DNA of 64,000 bases from Clitopilus passeckerianus. Its lineage: Eukaryota > Basidiomycota > Agaricomycetes > Agaricales > Entolomataceae. The notes under the pieces were generated by a model. That model was not told the DNA's origin. It worked only from the letters and a program-made list of their open reading frames with translations, and searched no databases. Of the stretch, positions 47,770 to 57,325 are shown piece by piece; within the stretch, counting starts at the first letter, position 1, and each line of letters begins with the position of its first letter. Position numbers and translations under genes: made by a program. The stretch lies in NCBI GenBank assembly GCA_944990035.1, contig CALYLX010000128.1:1860001-1924000 (forward strand). Reading direction: 5' to 3'.

Positions 47770-48602
47770 CAACAATCTAATCGAACTTCATATCTTGTCG
47801 AGTCCCCAGTGAGAGATTGACAGGATATGATGTCCGTTAGCTATCCCGAGATATTTCGGATTCAAACCCAAGCGATTTTCACCTGGAAATAGAACGTTGC
47901 GAACACACCCTAAGTTATACTAATTTGAATTTACATGGGAGGCTTCAAATCTCGACTTCTCTGGAGACATCGGCTGGCCCTCTTCGAGTTCCTGGAGTCC
48001 CAATGGGCTCGGTTTGACCGTGTATTGTTCGTAGCGGGCAGTCATGAACCTTATGTTGGAACCATCGTCAGTCTCCTATGGTGCAATCTTTGTCTGAAAC
48101 TGACGCCCATCAATTTAGTAGGAAGCATATCCCTGTTGAAATGATTTCAGAGCCAAAATAACAGCATTCCTGAAAGAGGGCAATTCATTTTTCTTAATCG
48201 CTTACATATCGAGGTCTTTCCAACCTTGACTATTCTTGGATTGTGGTCTGCGTCAAAACCAGATGATTGGGGTATTCCTCGGTGGAGAATGAGTGGATTC
48301 AACCGCATTTACAATTCTACTCCGGACGCTTATTTCATGAGTAGGATTCGGCCTGGTTGGCGAAAACCGTGGACGACATCCGAAGGGTAGGGCCCCAACG
48401 ACGTGTCGCCATCCCCACTCACCATGCTCCGACGATTGAGGGAGCGGGAGATCAAGATTTTACCGGAGCTCCCACAAATTCTACCTTTGCAACAGAACCG
48501 ACAGGGCGCCAACAACTCTGGGGTCACCTAGCAGACTGTGGACCTGTGGACGCCCGCTTTCGAAGCCAATCAGGTCACAGAACTATGATTGCTTTTCAAT
48601 GA
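47770..48602 (+). pseudogene. Relic of a calcineurin-like metallophosphoesterase gene
   Basis: Pieces of this family appear in order but in broken frames. They include a possible N-terminal trace (YPEIFRIQTQAIFTW near 47845), then HRLALFEFLESQWARFDRVL and FVAGSHEPYVGT, where GNHE is expected. FIFLNRLHIEVFPTLTILGL is next, with SKPDDWGIPRWRMSGFNRIY and NSTPDAYF. In a different frame, AWLAKTVDDIRRVGPQRRVA and IPTHHAPTIEGAGDQ follow, then FATEPTGRQQLWGHLADCGP. A TAG and frame change fall between the DAYF and AWLA parts, near 48330-48345. The Asn of the GNHE motif is Ser. No intact N-terminal metal site is visible. The 3' portion is also found, more decayed, near 51010-51260. Hence this is called a relic, although an intron could explain some of the breaks. 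Confidence 0.7.
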
Positions 48603-48676
48603 CAAGAGAGCCTGCTCTACAAGTGGGGGTGTGGTTGACAGTGGGGTTCGGTAAATAACAGTCCACTGGAATGCGG

Positions 48677-49600
48677 TTAATATCCATGTGCGGTAGCTAA
48701 TCCAAATGCAAGGTATGAGGGGGGGGAGGGTCGTGGTGAAACTGATCGAATGTTGAGTCTGGTCAGTGAGATCACAACGGGAACTGCATAGCATGCGTAT
48801 GCAACCCAAGCGACTGTGATATGAGTTAGATGCTTCCTCTTTTCGGAGGTAGAGTATACACTCACTTGAGAAGGCGTTGCTTGTCTTCGCAATCAAATCC
48901 ACTCCTTGAAGCTTTGCGCTGTCGTTGAAGTCCTCAGCAGCCTTGCCAAACCACATGAGGACAATAAGGAATGAAGTCAACCCTGAAGCTAAGGATTAGT
49001 ACAGAGGACATGGCCGAATGTGTCAAACACACCTAAAAATAAGCCAAGGCAACCAATCGATGCAGTGAATCGGTAAATAAATGGCCTATCAGACAGTTTT
49101 CCAAGTCTGCGACGGAAGGAGATGAAGGTGAAGAAGAAGAGGAAGAGAACAGAGAACCCAAGAGCGACCACCGTAATGATAGCTGGTACCGGAGCTGCAG
49201 GCGCAGAAAGCACCATCTTCGGGGCCTTTTCAGAGAGCAAGGAAAAGTCTAATTATGTATGAGTATCTGAAAAAAGTTTCAATAGCAGTTACGCACCATA
49301 CACGGGGGATATCGTCGGAAATGTGCAGTCGGTAGGGGTTGAATTGGACCGACGAGCACAGGATCCTACATCAACTTGTTATAATTGTTTGACGAGGCAT
49401 GAAGGTGAATGCGTACCCAAAAAGCCCATCCAAACTGTTGGACCATCCTTACCGTCTTTAGGGCCCACAACCAATAGGGCAACTTGGGTGTGCAGCGTGA
49501 CGACAGGAGCCAAGAAAGCGAACACAGAGAGGAAGATGGCTGTGAGCGCAAGGAGTGGTGCCAAGTAGACAGTGATCGCTTTCGCTAGTCCCGAAATCAT
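48677..49600 (-). CDS. SUR7/PalI-like four-span membrane protein (copy 1)
   Basis: This is a small multi-span protein of the SUR7/PalI kind, expected at the plasma membrane (eisosome or pH-sensing context). Start ATG at 49598-49600. Exon 1: MISGLAKAITVYLAPLLALT, the first TM, then PVVTLHTQVALLVVGPKDGK. The next exons read SCARRSNSTPTDCTFPTISP, DFSLLSEKAPKMVLSAP, then TMs VPAIITVVALGFSVLFLFFF and a following segment ending LGLFLG. Then TSFLIVLMWFGKAAEDFND and AWVAYACYAVPVVISL. The extracellular loop with two cysteines is typical. The C-terminus extends LTRLNIRSVSPRPSPPSY to ATAHGY, differing from copy 2. The gene and its promoter are duplicated at 51570-52441. Confidence 0.75.
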
Positions 49601-49712
49601 TATAAGCCGTTCAACAGGGAAAGTACTGAAAGTTGGTTGAAATGAATGTAATGTTCTTTAGCACGACTTGCGGGCAAAGAGAGAAAGTGGAAAAGAGAAG
49701 AAAAAGAAGAAA
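49601..49712 (-). promoter_or_regulatory. Conserved promoter block of SUR7-like copy 1
   Basis: The 110 bases directly upstream of the ATG match the corresponding bases of copy 2 (52442-52553) nearly base for base, including CACGACTTGCGGGCAAAGAG and an A/G-rich run. Retained duplicate promoter sequence suggests shared expression. Confidence 0.65.
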
Positions 49713-51009
49713 TGTGAGCAGACGTCTAGTCTTTGGATAATGAGCAGCTCGAGATGCATTCTATCTTATATATTGGTGTTCTGGGATGGAAATGAATTAG
49801 GGAATTCGACGTAGCTATTCCATACAGACATACGTAAAGTTAAAACATACAGTCCAAGAACAATACATGAATGGCAGCGTGCCGTAGAGCTCTAGATGTG
49901 TACATTGCGCCCATTAATTTTAGTTCTTTTGTGTAATTGTGTGCATGGACTGCAAGCACCGTAAACGTAGTCAAACTTCGGGAAGATGTGCCACCAGAGG
50001 GGCTGATGCACCATTCGTCTGATCGGGGTTCGATTAGACGCGCGGCCGGTACGCGCGCCAATCGCGCTGATGCTTTGTTCAGGCCCAAGGGCAAACACCG
50101 TAAGAGGATATTATACTTCATCTGTATTAGATTGTAGATATTCTCATATCGGAACTCTTGAACTTTACTCAAGAAACCTGCAAGGAACTGAATTTTCGCG
50201 CACTTTTCGGACCTTCAATTACTTCAAATACCGGTGCCGCATCATCGGAAATTCCCAGATCTTTTGAACTCAGCATACGTTGCTGAGGCTGGGTGAGCTT
50301 CCGCCCTCCGAGGATTTTGGACAGCTCCTGGTCTTGACCCGACAGCTCCATAAGTTCCAATTAAGTCTAATAAGGGTTCCAGACCCCCGGACACCTCCCT
50401 AAAAGGATGATCTGCACATATTTGCAAACAATACCGCTGCTTCTTCCGAGCTGTTCTCCAGGGGCAACCGTATTTACCTCCCTCCGGTCGCACAACTTCC
50501 CGAAGTTTGACTAGTATGTTTATGATGCTTGCAGTACATGCACAAAATTACACAAAAGAGATATAACTATTGGGCGCAATGCACTCATCTAGAGCTCTGC
50601 AGCACGTTGCCATACATTTATTGTACTCGGACAGCATTTGCAGTGATCCACGGGGCTTTGTTACGCCACTGGCATTTGCTACGCTTCTGTGTCCATCATA
50701 ACATTCAATCCTCTCGTGTTACAAGGGCAAAACCTGATCGATGTTGGGCTGGAAGGATATATGAAATACATATGCGGCACTGCAGCTCAAAAGAGGTGGG
50801 TTTTGATCAATTTTTGCAATAGCCACTACACCGGTGTTTCTTGAACGCCTCTTCCGTTTGATACGGAATTTTATTACTGTAAATAGAACATTACTTTGTT
50901 ACTGAATTTTTGAGACCAACGGAGGGTGTTCTCGAATTTCTATACAAATGTCTTTTTTCGGTATATCATTGTTAAAGCCTGAGTCACTGTGGGAACTTTG
51001 CATATAGCA
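49713..51009. other. Unassigned stretch between the two SUR7-like units
   Basis: No gene is supported in this 1.3 kb. A minus-strand frame of 83 codons at 50242-50493 and small frames around 49840-50267 are not recognisable. The part up to 49760 repeats as the far promoter edge of copy 2. Confidence 0.4.
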
Positions 51010-51260
51010 TACAGAATATTCTATTCTAGATGCTTATGGAAAACTTCATGAGTAGGACTTGGCCCGGCTGACTAGAACTATGGACGAAATCCAAAGTGGA
51101 GAGCCCCAGTGACGCATCGCCATCTTCACTCTCCATGTCTGTCCATAAATTCGAGGGAATAGGAGATACCAAATATCTAGGAGGTCTCACAAAATTCTGC
51201 CTTTGCAAAGGAACTGATAAGGCACCAACTCTGGGGGGTCACCTCTCAGACTATGGGCCT
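51010..51260 (+). pseudogene. Second, more decayed fragment of the phosphoesterase relic
   Basis: Bases 51010-51260 track 48310-48550 with many substitutions, for example GATGCTTATGGAAAACTTCATGAGTAGG against GACGCTTATTTCATGAGTAGG and CTCTGGGGGGTCACCTCTCAGACTATGGGCC against the same segment of the first copy. Translated it carries several stops. It is the 3' end of the phosphoesterase, carried along with the SUR7-like duplication. Confidence 0.65.
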
Positions 51261-51569
51261 TTGAACATAAAAACTGATCGTGCGATTTCTTAAGAGTTTA
51301 CAGCCACCAACGAGGATATGGCACAGGGAATACAGTAGGGGCACCCGCTTTCTTCGCCAATAAAGTCGCGGAATTATGATTGCCCTTTTTATGACATGAA
51401 ATGAGTTGATCTGTGGGTGGCAAATCTACTTGACAGTGGTGTCCGTAGGCATGAAATACAGTCCAATGAATGCGATTACAGTAATGTCTATGTATGATAG
51501 CTAGTCCAGAATGCAAGACGTAAAGACGTAGATGAGGTAGTAGAGAAAATGGAACATCGCTAAAGGCGT

Positions 51570-52441
51570 CTATTTTGAGGCTTGCACATTGAGTTTGGCC
51601 AGTGAGATAACAACTGGAACCGCGTAGAACGCGTATGCAACCCAGGCCACTACAAAATGGGTTAGATCACACTGTTTCGGCGGAAGCTTATTCACTCACT
51701 TGTGAATGCATTACTCGTATTCGCAAATAGATCCACTCCCTGAAGCTGCGCGCTACCGTTGAAGTCTTCAGCAGCCTTGCCGAACCACATGCGGACAATA
51801 AGGAATGAAGTCAACCCTAAAGTTTAAGGATTAATACCGAGGAGATGGGCAAAAATATGGCGTATACCTGTGAGGAATCCAAGGAATCCAATCCATGCAG
51901 TGCCTTGCTGGATCAAAGGCTTATCAAGTGCCGTCGAGAGCTTTCCAAGTTTGTGACGGAAGGAGATGAAGGTGAAGATGAAGAAGAAGGCAACAGAGAA
52001 AGCAAGAGCGACCGCAATGAAAGCTGGCGTCGACGCTGCGGGTGCGGAGAGCACCATCTTCGGCGCCTTGTCAGGAAGTACAGAAAGGTCTACTTATGAA
52101 TGAGCATCTGGGAGTAGATTCAATAGAAATTACGCACCATAGACGGGGGAGATTGTCGGAAATGTGCAGCTGGTAGGGGCAGAATTGGACCGACGAGCAC
52201 AGGATCCTACATGAATTTGTTATAACAGCTTGACGAGGCTGAAATGTAAATGCGCACCCAAAAATCCCATCCAAACAGTTGGGCCGTCTTTGCCGTCTTT
52301 AGGGCCCACAACCAATAGCGCAACTTGGGTGTGCAACATGACGACAGGAGCCAAGAACGCGAAAACAGAGAGGAAAATGGCAGTGAGCGCAAGGAGTGGT
52401 GTCAAGTAGAGAGTGATCGCTTTTGCTAGTCCCGAAATCAT
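51570..52441 (-). CDS. SUR7/PalI-like four-span membrane protein (copy 2)
   Basis: This tandem paralogue of copy 1 has the same exon structure. Exon 1 (from ATG at 52439-52441) reads MISGLAKAITLYLTPLLALT and PVVMLHTQVALLVVGPKDGK. Then SCARRSNSAPTSCTFPTISP, SVLPDKAPKMVLSAPAAST, the TM AFIAVALAFSVAFFFIFTF, FRHKLGKLSTALDKPLIQQG and TSFLIVRMWFGKAAEDFNG. The last exon is MVAWVAYAFYAVPVVISLAKL, ending LNVQASK, shorter than copy 1. Amino-acid changes are mostly conservative, consistent with selection on both copies. The intron sites are the same. Confidence 0.75.
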
Positions 52442-52553
52442 TATGAGCCGTTCAACAGGGAGAGTACGGAAAGTTGGTTGAAATGAATGTAATGTTCTTT
52501 AGCACGACTTGCGGGCAAAGAGAGAAAGTGGAAAAGAGAAGAAAGAGAAGAAA
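52442..52553 (-). promoter_or_regulatory. Conserved promoter block of SUR7-like copy 2
   Basis: This matches 49601-49712 almost perfectly immediately upstream of the ATG. Similarity fades by about 52660, marking one edge of the duplication. Confidence 0.65.
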
Positions 52554-53225
52554 TGTGCGCAGACGTCCAGCCGTTGAGAGTTAGGCGGCTCGAGATGGCT
52601 TTCATCTTATATATCAGCGTTCTGGGGCGCAAAATGAAGTTCATTGTATTTCTGAGGCCGACAACGGAGCGCAAGGTCAAGCCAAAGAACAAAGGCGCCT
52701 GGATTATGTAAGCGAATGGTTTCCAGCTTGAACAACAACGATTTCGCTTCCATTTTGCGTTTGGGTAGCAGGGCTGTTAGGGCCCGTAGCGAGGCGTGCA
52801 GAACAAAGGTATATCGGTGGTACAGCAAGCGATTGATGCACGATTTTTACCCTACAACCTAAAAGCCCTCCATTTTCAAGACCGGAGGTTGAGCGTTCCT
52901 GACGATGAACTTGCGATGAACGACTCATCCTTAATTTTACTGGGAGGCCGCGAACCTCAAAGATAAAATTAAACCACACATATATGCAGGATTGAATTTT
53001 TTGTTATTCAGGACGCTACGAATAAAGTACAGGTTGAATCTAGAGATATGAACGAAGGTCAGTAGGAGCATAATCAGACAATGTGAAAGGCAAGGAAGAT
53101 CAGACAAAATATAATGATTCCGGTTAGACTGTATCCTCAATGAAAATCTCAGTAGAGGGAGTCTGTTTGTCATCGCAGAGCAAGAACATGGCTAAGGAGG
53201 AACTGGCATAGAAGCTCACCATTAT
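52554..53225. other. Intergenic: SUR7-like copy 2 upstream and RPS12 3' flank
   Basis: About 670 bp without a supportable gene. A TATA-like TTATATAT tract near 52609 matches one upstream of copy 1 (about 49766). Minus-strand frames here read as noise. Confidence 0.45.
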
Positions 53226-53720
53226 TTAACGGTTCCTGAAGTAGTCGAGAAGGACGTTCAAGCCTTCGCTCTCACGCCCATAATCCTTGACAACGACACA
53301 ACTGCAGCCAACAACCTTTCGGGGGTTGCCTTCACGATCGATCTTGCAGAGACCAGCCCAGGTGCCCAAAACTTTGGCATCACCGACTTTGATGAGGTTG
53401 ATCTTGTGCTCGGCACAGAGAGCCTCGATGAGCTTGATGTACTCAGCCTCAGTGCAGGTCTCGACAAGAACGCAAAGATGGGCCTGGCGTTTGTCGAGGG
53501 CCTTGGCGCACTCACGAAGACCACGAGCGAGACCATCGTGAACCAGGGCGTTCTTCAGAACTTGCTATTAAAAGCGGCGATTAGATTTCAACCTGATCCT
53601 CGCCATATGTTTACTCACTTGAAGGGCGTCCTCAACGGACAACTTGCCCTTGGGGGCCTCGGCAGCAACCTCGACCTCAGCGGGTGCGTCAACTTGAATG
53701 TCATCTCCAGCGTCGGACAT
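53226..53720 (-). CDS. RPS12: Small ribosomal subunit protein eS12
   Basis: A cytosolic 40S ribosomal protein. ATG at 53718-53720 begins [20 protein letters not shown]. The exon goes on to [11 protein letters not shown], then an intron (GTGAGT donor, AATAG acceptor) to [99 protein letters not shown] and [11 protein letters not shown]. All are hallmark eS12 features and the length (about 146 aa) is normal. Ski8 diverges from it with 249 bp between the start codons. Confidence 0.95.
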
Positions 53721-53969
53721 CCTTATAACTCTCAATTAGTCCACGCCCTTTTCTATAACGGCGAGTAACCCACTTTTTATGTGTTCGTTGGTCGAAAGTG
53801 TGTGGATGTCTTCTTCCGCTCTCGTTGATGTGAGGAAAAATAAGGTTCAGATCACGAACAGTATTATCAGTCAAATTTGAACTCCGAACGGACATATCCG
53901 TCATTCGCTCGTCGCGTCCAACGACGACCAAGGACACAGAGGAGAACGTGTAACGCGTGTAATTCTAGG

Positions 53970-55263
53970 ATGGTAAGCCATGCAATCGAGTGAGACGCTG
54001 CGGATTGGCCTGATATAACATCTTGAGCTCAGAGTTTAGCTTTTCTTCACGCTCATAATTGCTCAGAATGTAATCCAGTCACTTCGACCCTCTCCATGAA
54101 GCAACGTCCGCTCACTGAACTGCAGTGCATTCCGACTCGGTTTGGGGAACAACTTGGACGGTTCAAGATACAGTAATATCAATCTCAGCCGATGGTTCTA
54201 TTAAGCAATGGGCTGCAACAACTGGGCAGCCCCATCCTGCGAACACTCCGTTCCCGGCACCACATACGCTCGGTCTCGTCTCGCTATCCGTAGCTCCTGA
54301 TGGCATGCGGGCGCTTTATAACAGCATCGAGGGACTCACTTCACTCTGGGATCTTAACAGTGGGGAGATTGTTGCAAAACATGAGAGTTACGTGCGCAAA
54401 GGGGATGAATCTGAACCCTGTATATGCATCACTTTCCGATCGAGAGCGTCTAACTAACACTACTTTCTAGCATGGTCCGTCTCTTTGAATCCTAACGCAG
54501 AAACATACGCCTCGTGCGGTGGTTCTGGGAATGTTTTCATACATTCAGCTCAGCCGAGTAACTTTGGAGAACGTCTTTCAACGTTAGCCAGCGGGCGACA
54601 TAAATTTGGCATGTTCTGCTCCCATGTGCGCTGCATAGTCTACTACGAACCGAGGCACTACTAATCAGAAAACAGAGTCCAGATGGTAAACGAGTCGCAC
54701 TATCTTCGGAGACAGGCCAAATATTCATTTTCGATCTGGAAACAAGTTCCCTCGCCACGACATTCACTTCTCATGCTATGTGTGTCCGTTCCTTGTCATG
54801 GTCTAGAGATTCTAGCGTACGTCAACAACTCCTTGTATCACGGAAACATCCTGACAACCCACGCATCTAGCTTCTTCTGAGTGCCTCAGACGATAAGCGA
54901 CTAGTCTTGCACGACGTTCGATCTTCACCCGGGGGAACCGTTGCTTCTTTAGTTGGTCACTCTTCGTGGGTCTTGAGCACTGATCTCTCCCCGGATGGAC
55001 GTCTTGGCTTGTCGGGGTCAGTCACATTTCCCTCTTGTTAGGATGAGCTATCGATCTGATTGCCTTCTAGATCTGCAGATAAAACTATTAAGGTTTGGGA
55101 CATCGGAACCAGGGCCGCTGTCTCCACAATCCAGGATTCTGGCGAAGTCTGGTCCGTCTCCTGGCGGCCGATGCCACCAGCCGCGGGAAGTGCAGGTGCT
55201 TTCGTTAGCGGTGGAGATGACGGATCCGTGAAGTGGTGGCGGGGTGCAGGTGCAGGTGCCTAG
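53970..55263 (+). CDS. SKI8: WD40 protein Ski8/WDR61 type
   Basis: A small WD40 protein of the Ski complex (cytoplasmic RNA decay), also involved in meiotic recombination or Paf1 in some fungi. The proposed start is ATG at 53970-53972 followed at once by a GTAAGC donor. A 37-nt exon (SLAFLHAHNCSE) follows a CAG acceptor, and a second intron ends CTGCAG at 54124. This gives HSDSVWGTTWTVQDTVISI, DGSIKQWAATTGQPHPA and GLVSLSVAPDGMRALYNSIE. Further blades: SLNPNAETYASCGGSGNVF, SPDGKRVALSSETGQIFIFD, ATTFTSHAMCVRSLSWSRDS, LLLSASDDKRLVLHDVRSS, GHSSWVLSTDLSPDGRLGL, SADKTIKVWDIGTRAAV, TIQDSGEVWSVSWRPMP and FVSGGDDGSVKWWRGAGA. Seven or so WD blades fit the family. The start is less certain than the body. 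Confidence 0.82.
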
Positions 55264-55534
55264 AAAACTCCGAAATTTTCATCACGTTGCCTACACCGTT
55301 CATATACGCAAATCCTTGGCTGGACACCGCCAAATCCTTCCCTACACATGCTCGTACCCTATTTCTACAATGCGATTTCTGTATGGTGTGATGTACAAAC
55401 ACAAAGTCTATTTCAACATACCCCAGAGTTGGACCGCTGGAGCCAAATTTCGTCAGGGCATTACAGCCGTCGTGAACAATTTTCGTAAACGGGAAGGGAG
55501 CATTCCAGAACTTCCACCTTTTGGGCATGCTACA

Positions 55535-56500
55535 TCAGACTTTCATCTGGGCCATCAAGTGGTCCAGATCAGTGTGTCGACCGACTGATTCAAGTGGCAT
55601 GACTGCTCCCATGAGCCACCCAAGTGAAGGCGTTGAATGCGCTTCTGTTTAACCGAAATGAAAGGTTCATTAACCCCAGGAACTAGTCTTCTGATGTGAA
55701 CGGCCTACCTTTCAGAAGATTGTATCGCTCGATAATCAACTCAATCTGGGCTAGGGTGAACGGAAACACGACGCCTTCCCCAACAGCTCTCTTTGCTATC
55801 ACAAATATTCAGCGCTAATTCTTTCTCGCGTCTCCAGTCGCTTACCTGCTGTCAGAGCGTTGACAAATGCAGCTTCTGTACCCGGGGGAAGCTCTGCATT
55901 ATGAGAGGGGTACTCAGCGACATGTGTCCAAAAATACTGTGGGCTCTTCTCTACAAGCCCTAGATTGAGGATCAGTTACTCACGCACGAGCACTTCAGAA
56001 ATTGAGCAAAACGAACCTCCTTCCTCAGTCCAGTCATAGGCTTTGTTGTGTCCGCGCGAAAACATTCCAATGACTGCAGAAGAGCTAGTGACATCACTCA
56101 GAGTAAGTTCCCAGTCTTTGGGAAGCCTAGCCAGAGCATGATCTCTACTGCCTCTGAGGCAATCCACGTGGTCCTTCTGTGCGTCCAGAACGTTTTTCAG
56201 TACTCGAGGGCGGCGAATATCTTCGGGTGTCAGCAATCTCATGCTTGCGTTATAGTAGTAGATGTCTCCATTCGGATGCGAGTACTGCTTCCAGCCATCA
56301 GGTATAGAGGTACTGGTAGATCTGTAGGCATAGTTAGCAGTCTCATTGCCAAATCGGATGGCGAAGACGTACGTATTCCCGGACGAGGGTTTCTGATAAG
56401 TGGCTGTCGCCAGAGCTGGAATAGATTCGTTCGCACTGGACATCCTGGTGGTGGAACGAAGTATCGACGTAGAAAAGAACTGACGAGAGTTGAGTTGCAA
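55535..56500 (-). CDS. WW-domain protein, agaricomycete-type
   Basis: A protein with a single WW-like module. A long first exon from an ATG at 56500 (a second candidate at 56443) carries ALATATYQKPSSGNTYVFAI, RFGNETANYAYR, then IPDGWKQYSHPNGDIYYYN and ASMRLLTPEDIRRPRVLKNV, a WW pattern (W, aromatic pair, YYYN) without a clear second Trp. The following exons read GLVEKSPQYFWTHVAEYPSH, NAELPPGTEAAFVNALTA, AKRAVGEGVVFPFTLAQIEL and IIERYNLLKG. A last exon gives EAHSTPSLGWLMGAVMPLES and HLMAQMKV, ending at 55535. Homologues without known role are numerous in mushrooms, by memory. There is a hydrophobic part in WLMGAVMP. The function is unknown. Confidence 0.65.
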
Positions 56501-57325
56501 GGGCCATTATGAAGGATCGGCTAACTATGGAATACTTTCTGGAAGTCAATGGATCAGCGTCTCAGCATGGGTGATAATCAGAGAAAGCTTACTGAGGTTG
56601 GCCATGGACGAGAGCAAGTTCGTAATGAATGAGCGGACTACCACTTTGCCGATCAAAGAAAATGAGGTTATGAGGCTCGTGTTATCCGCATGTCTTTAAT
56701 AGGCACAATCGATTCTTTCGTCGAGCCGGTGTTTAGGGAAGGACATGCCTATTGAATAGAGCTTCTGGGGAAGTGAGTTCCAAGAACACTCACCAAAATG
56801 GTCACAATGATCATCTCCGTTAATTGTGTTTGATTGTGATTGCGCAGACAGGCGGCCGATTCATCCCAGTCGCTTCACGCCTGAGAAAGTGCAACAACAA
56901 CCGTTGTAATATGCGAACAGACGTCGCGGAACTGGCCCCCAGAACCTGGAATTCCACAGAACAATGGCGATGAAGACAATTTGATCTGATTACTTGGGTA
57001 TATCCATATTAATATGCTACAAATCGGCGACCGAAATAAATGAATGAAATCTGCACGTATCTCTACAATTCACGTCCCCATATAGACATGGTTCGTGCCT
57101 GGGCGACTTCCCACAATGCCGCTGACAACCAACAAGAAAGGCCCAGCAAAAAAGTACCATGGCCAGATCATAAGGAATAACCGAAGAAACAATGGGCCAG
57201 TTGTATTTTTCGCAGAGGCCTAGTGCGCCACCCGTAACGGGACCGGCTTCACGGAAGTACAGATGAACTTCTGCAAGAAGCCGTCAGCACCGGGGACGAT
57301 CCGCGCCATCATCATGAAATGCTTC
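56501..57325. other. Intergenic region
   Basis: About 820 bp with only short frames. It lies upstream of the WW-domain gene and downstream of the disordered coiled-coil gene. A long minus-strand frame continues past the stop of the latter; see rejected items. Confidence 0.45.

Noticed and set aside
49990..50060. GGGGTTCGATTAGACGCG segment resembling a tRNA T-loop
   Set aside because: Flanking bases do not pair into a cloverleaf on either strand.
57050..57300. A long minus-strand open frame beyond the disordered gene (LYFREAGPVTGGALGL then CEKYNWPIV)
   Set aside because: Entering it needs an intron donor one base off GT. The proper GT donor leads to a stop within seven codons, so it is treated as chance.
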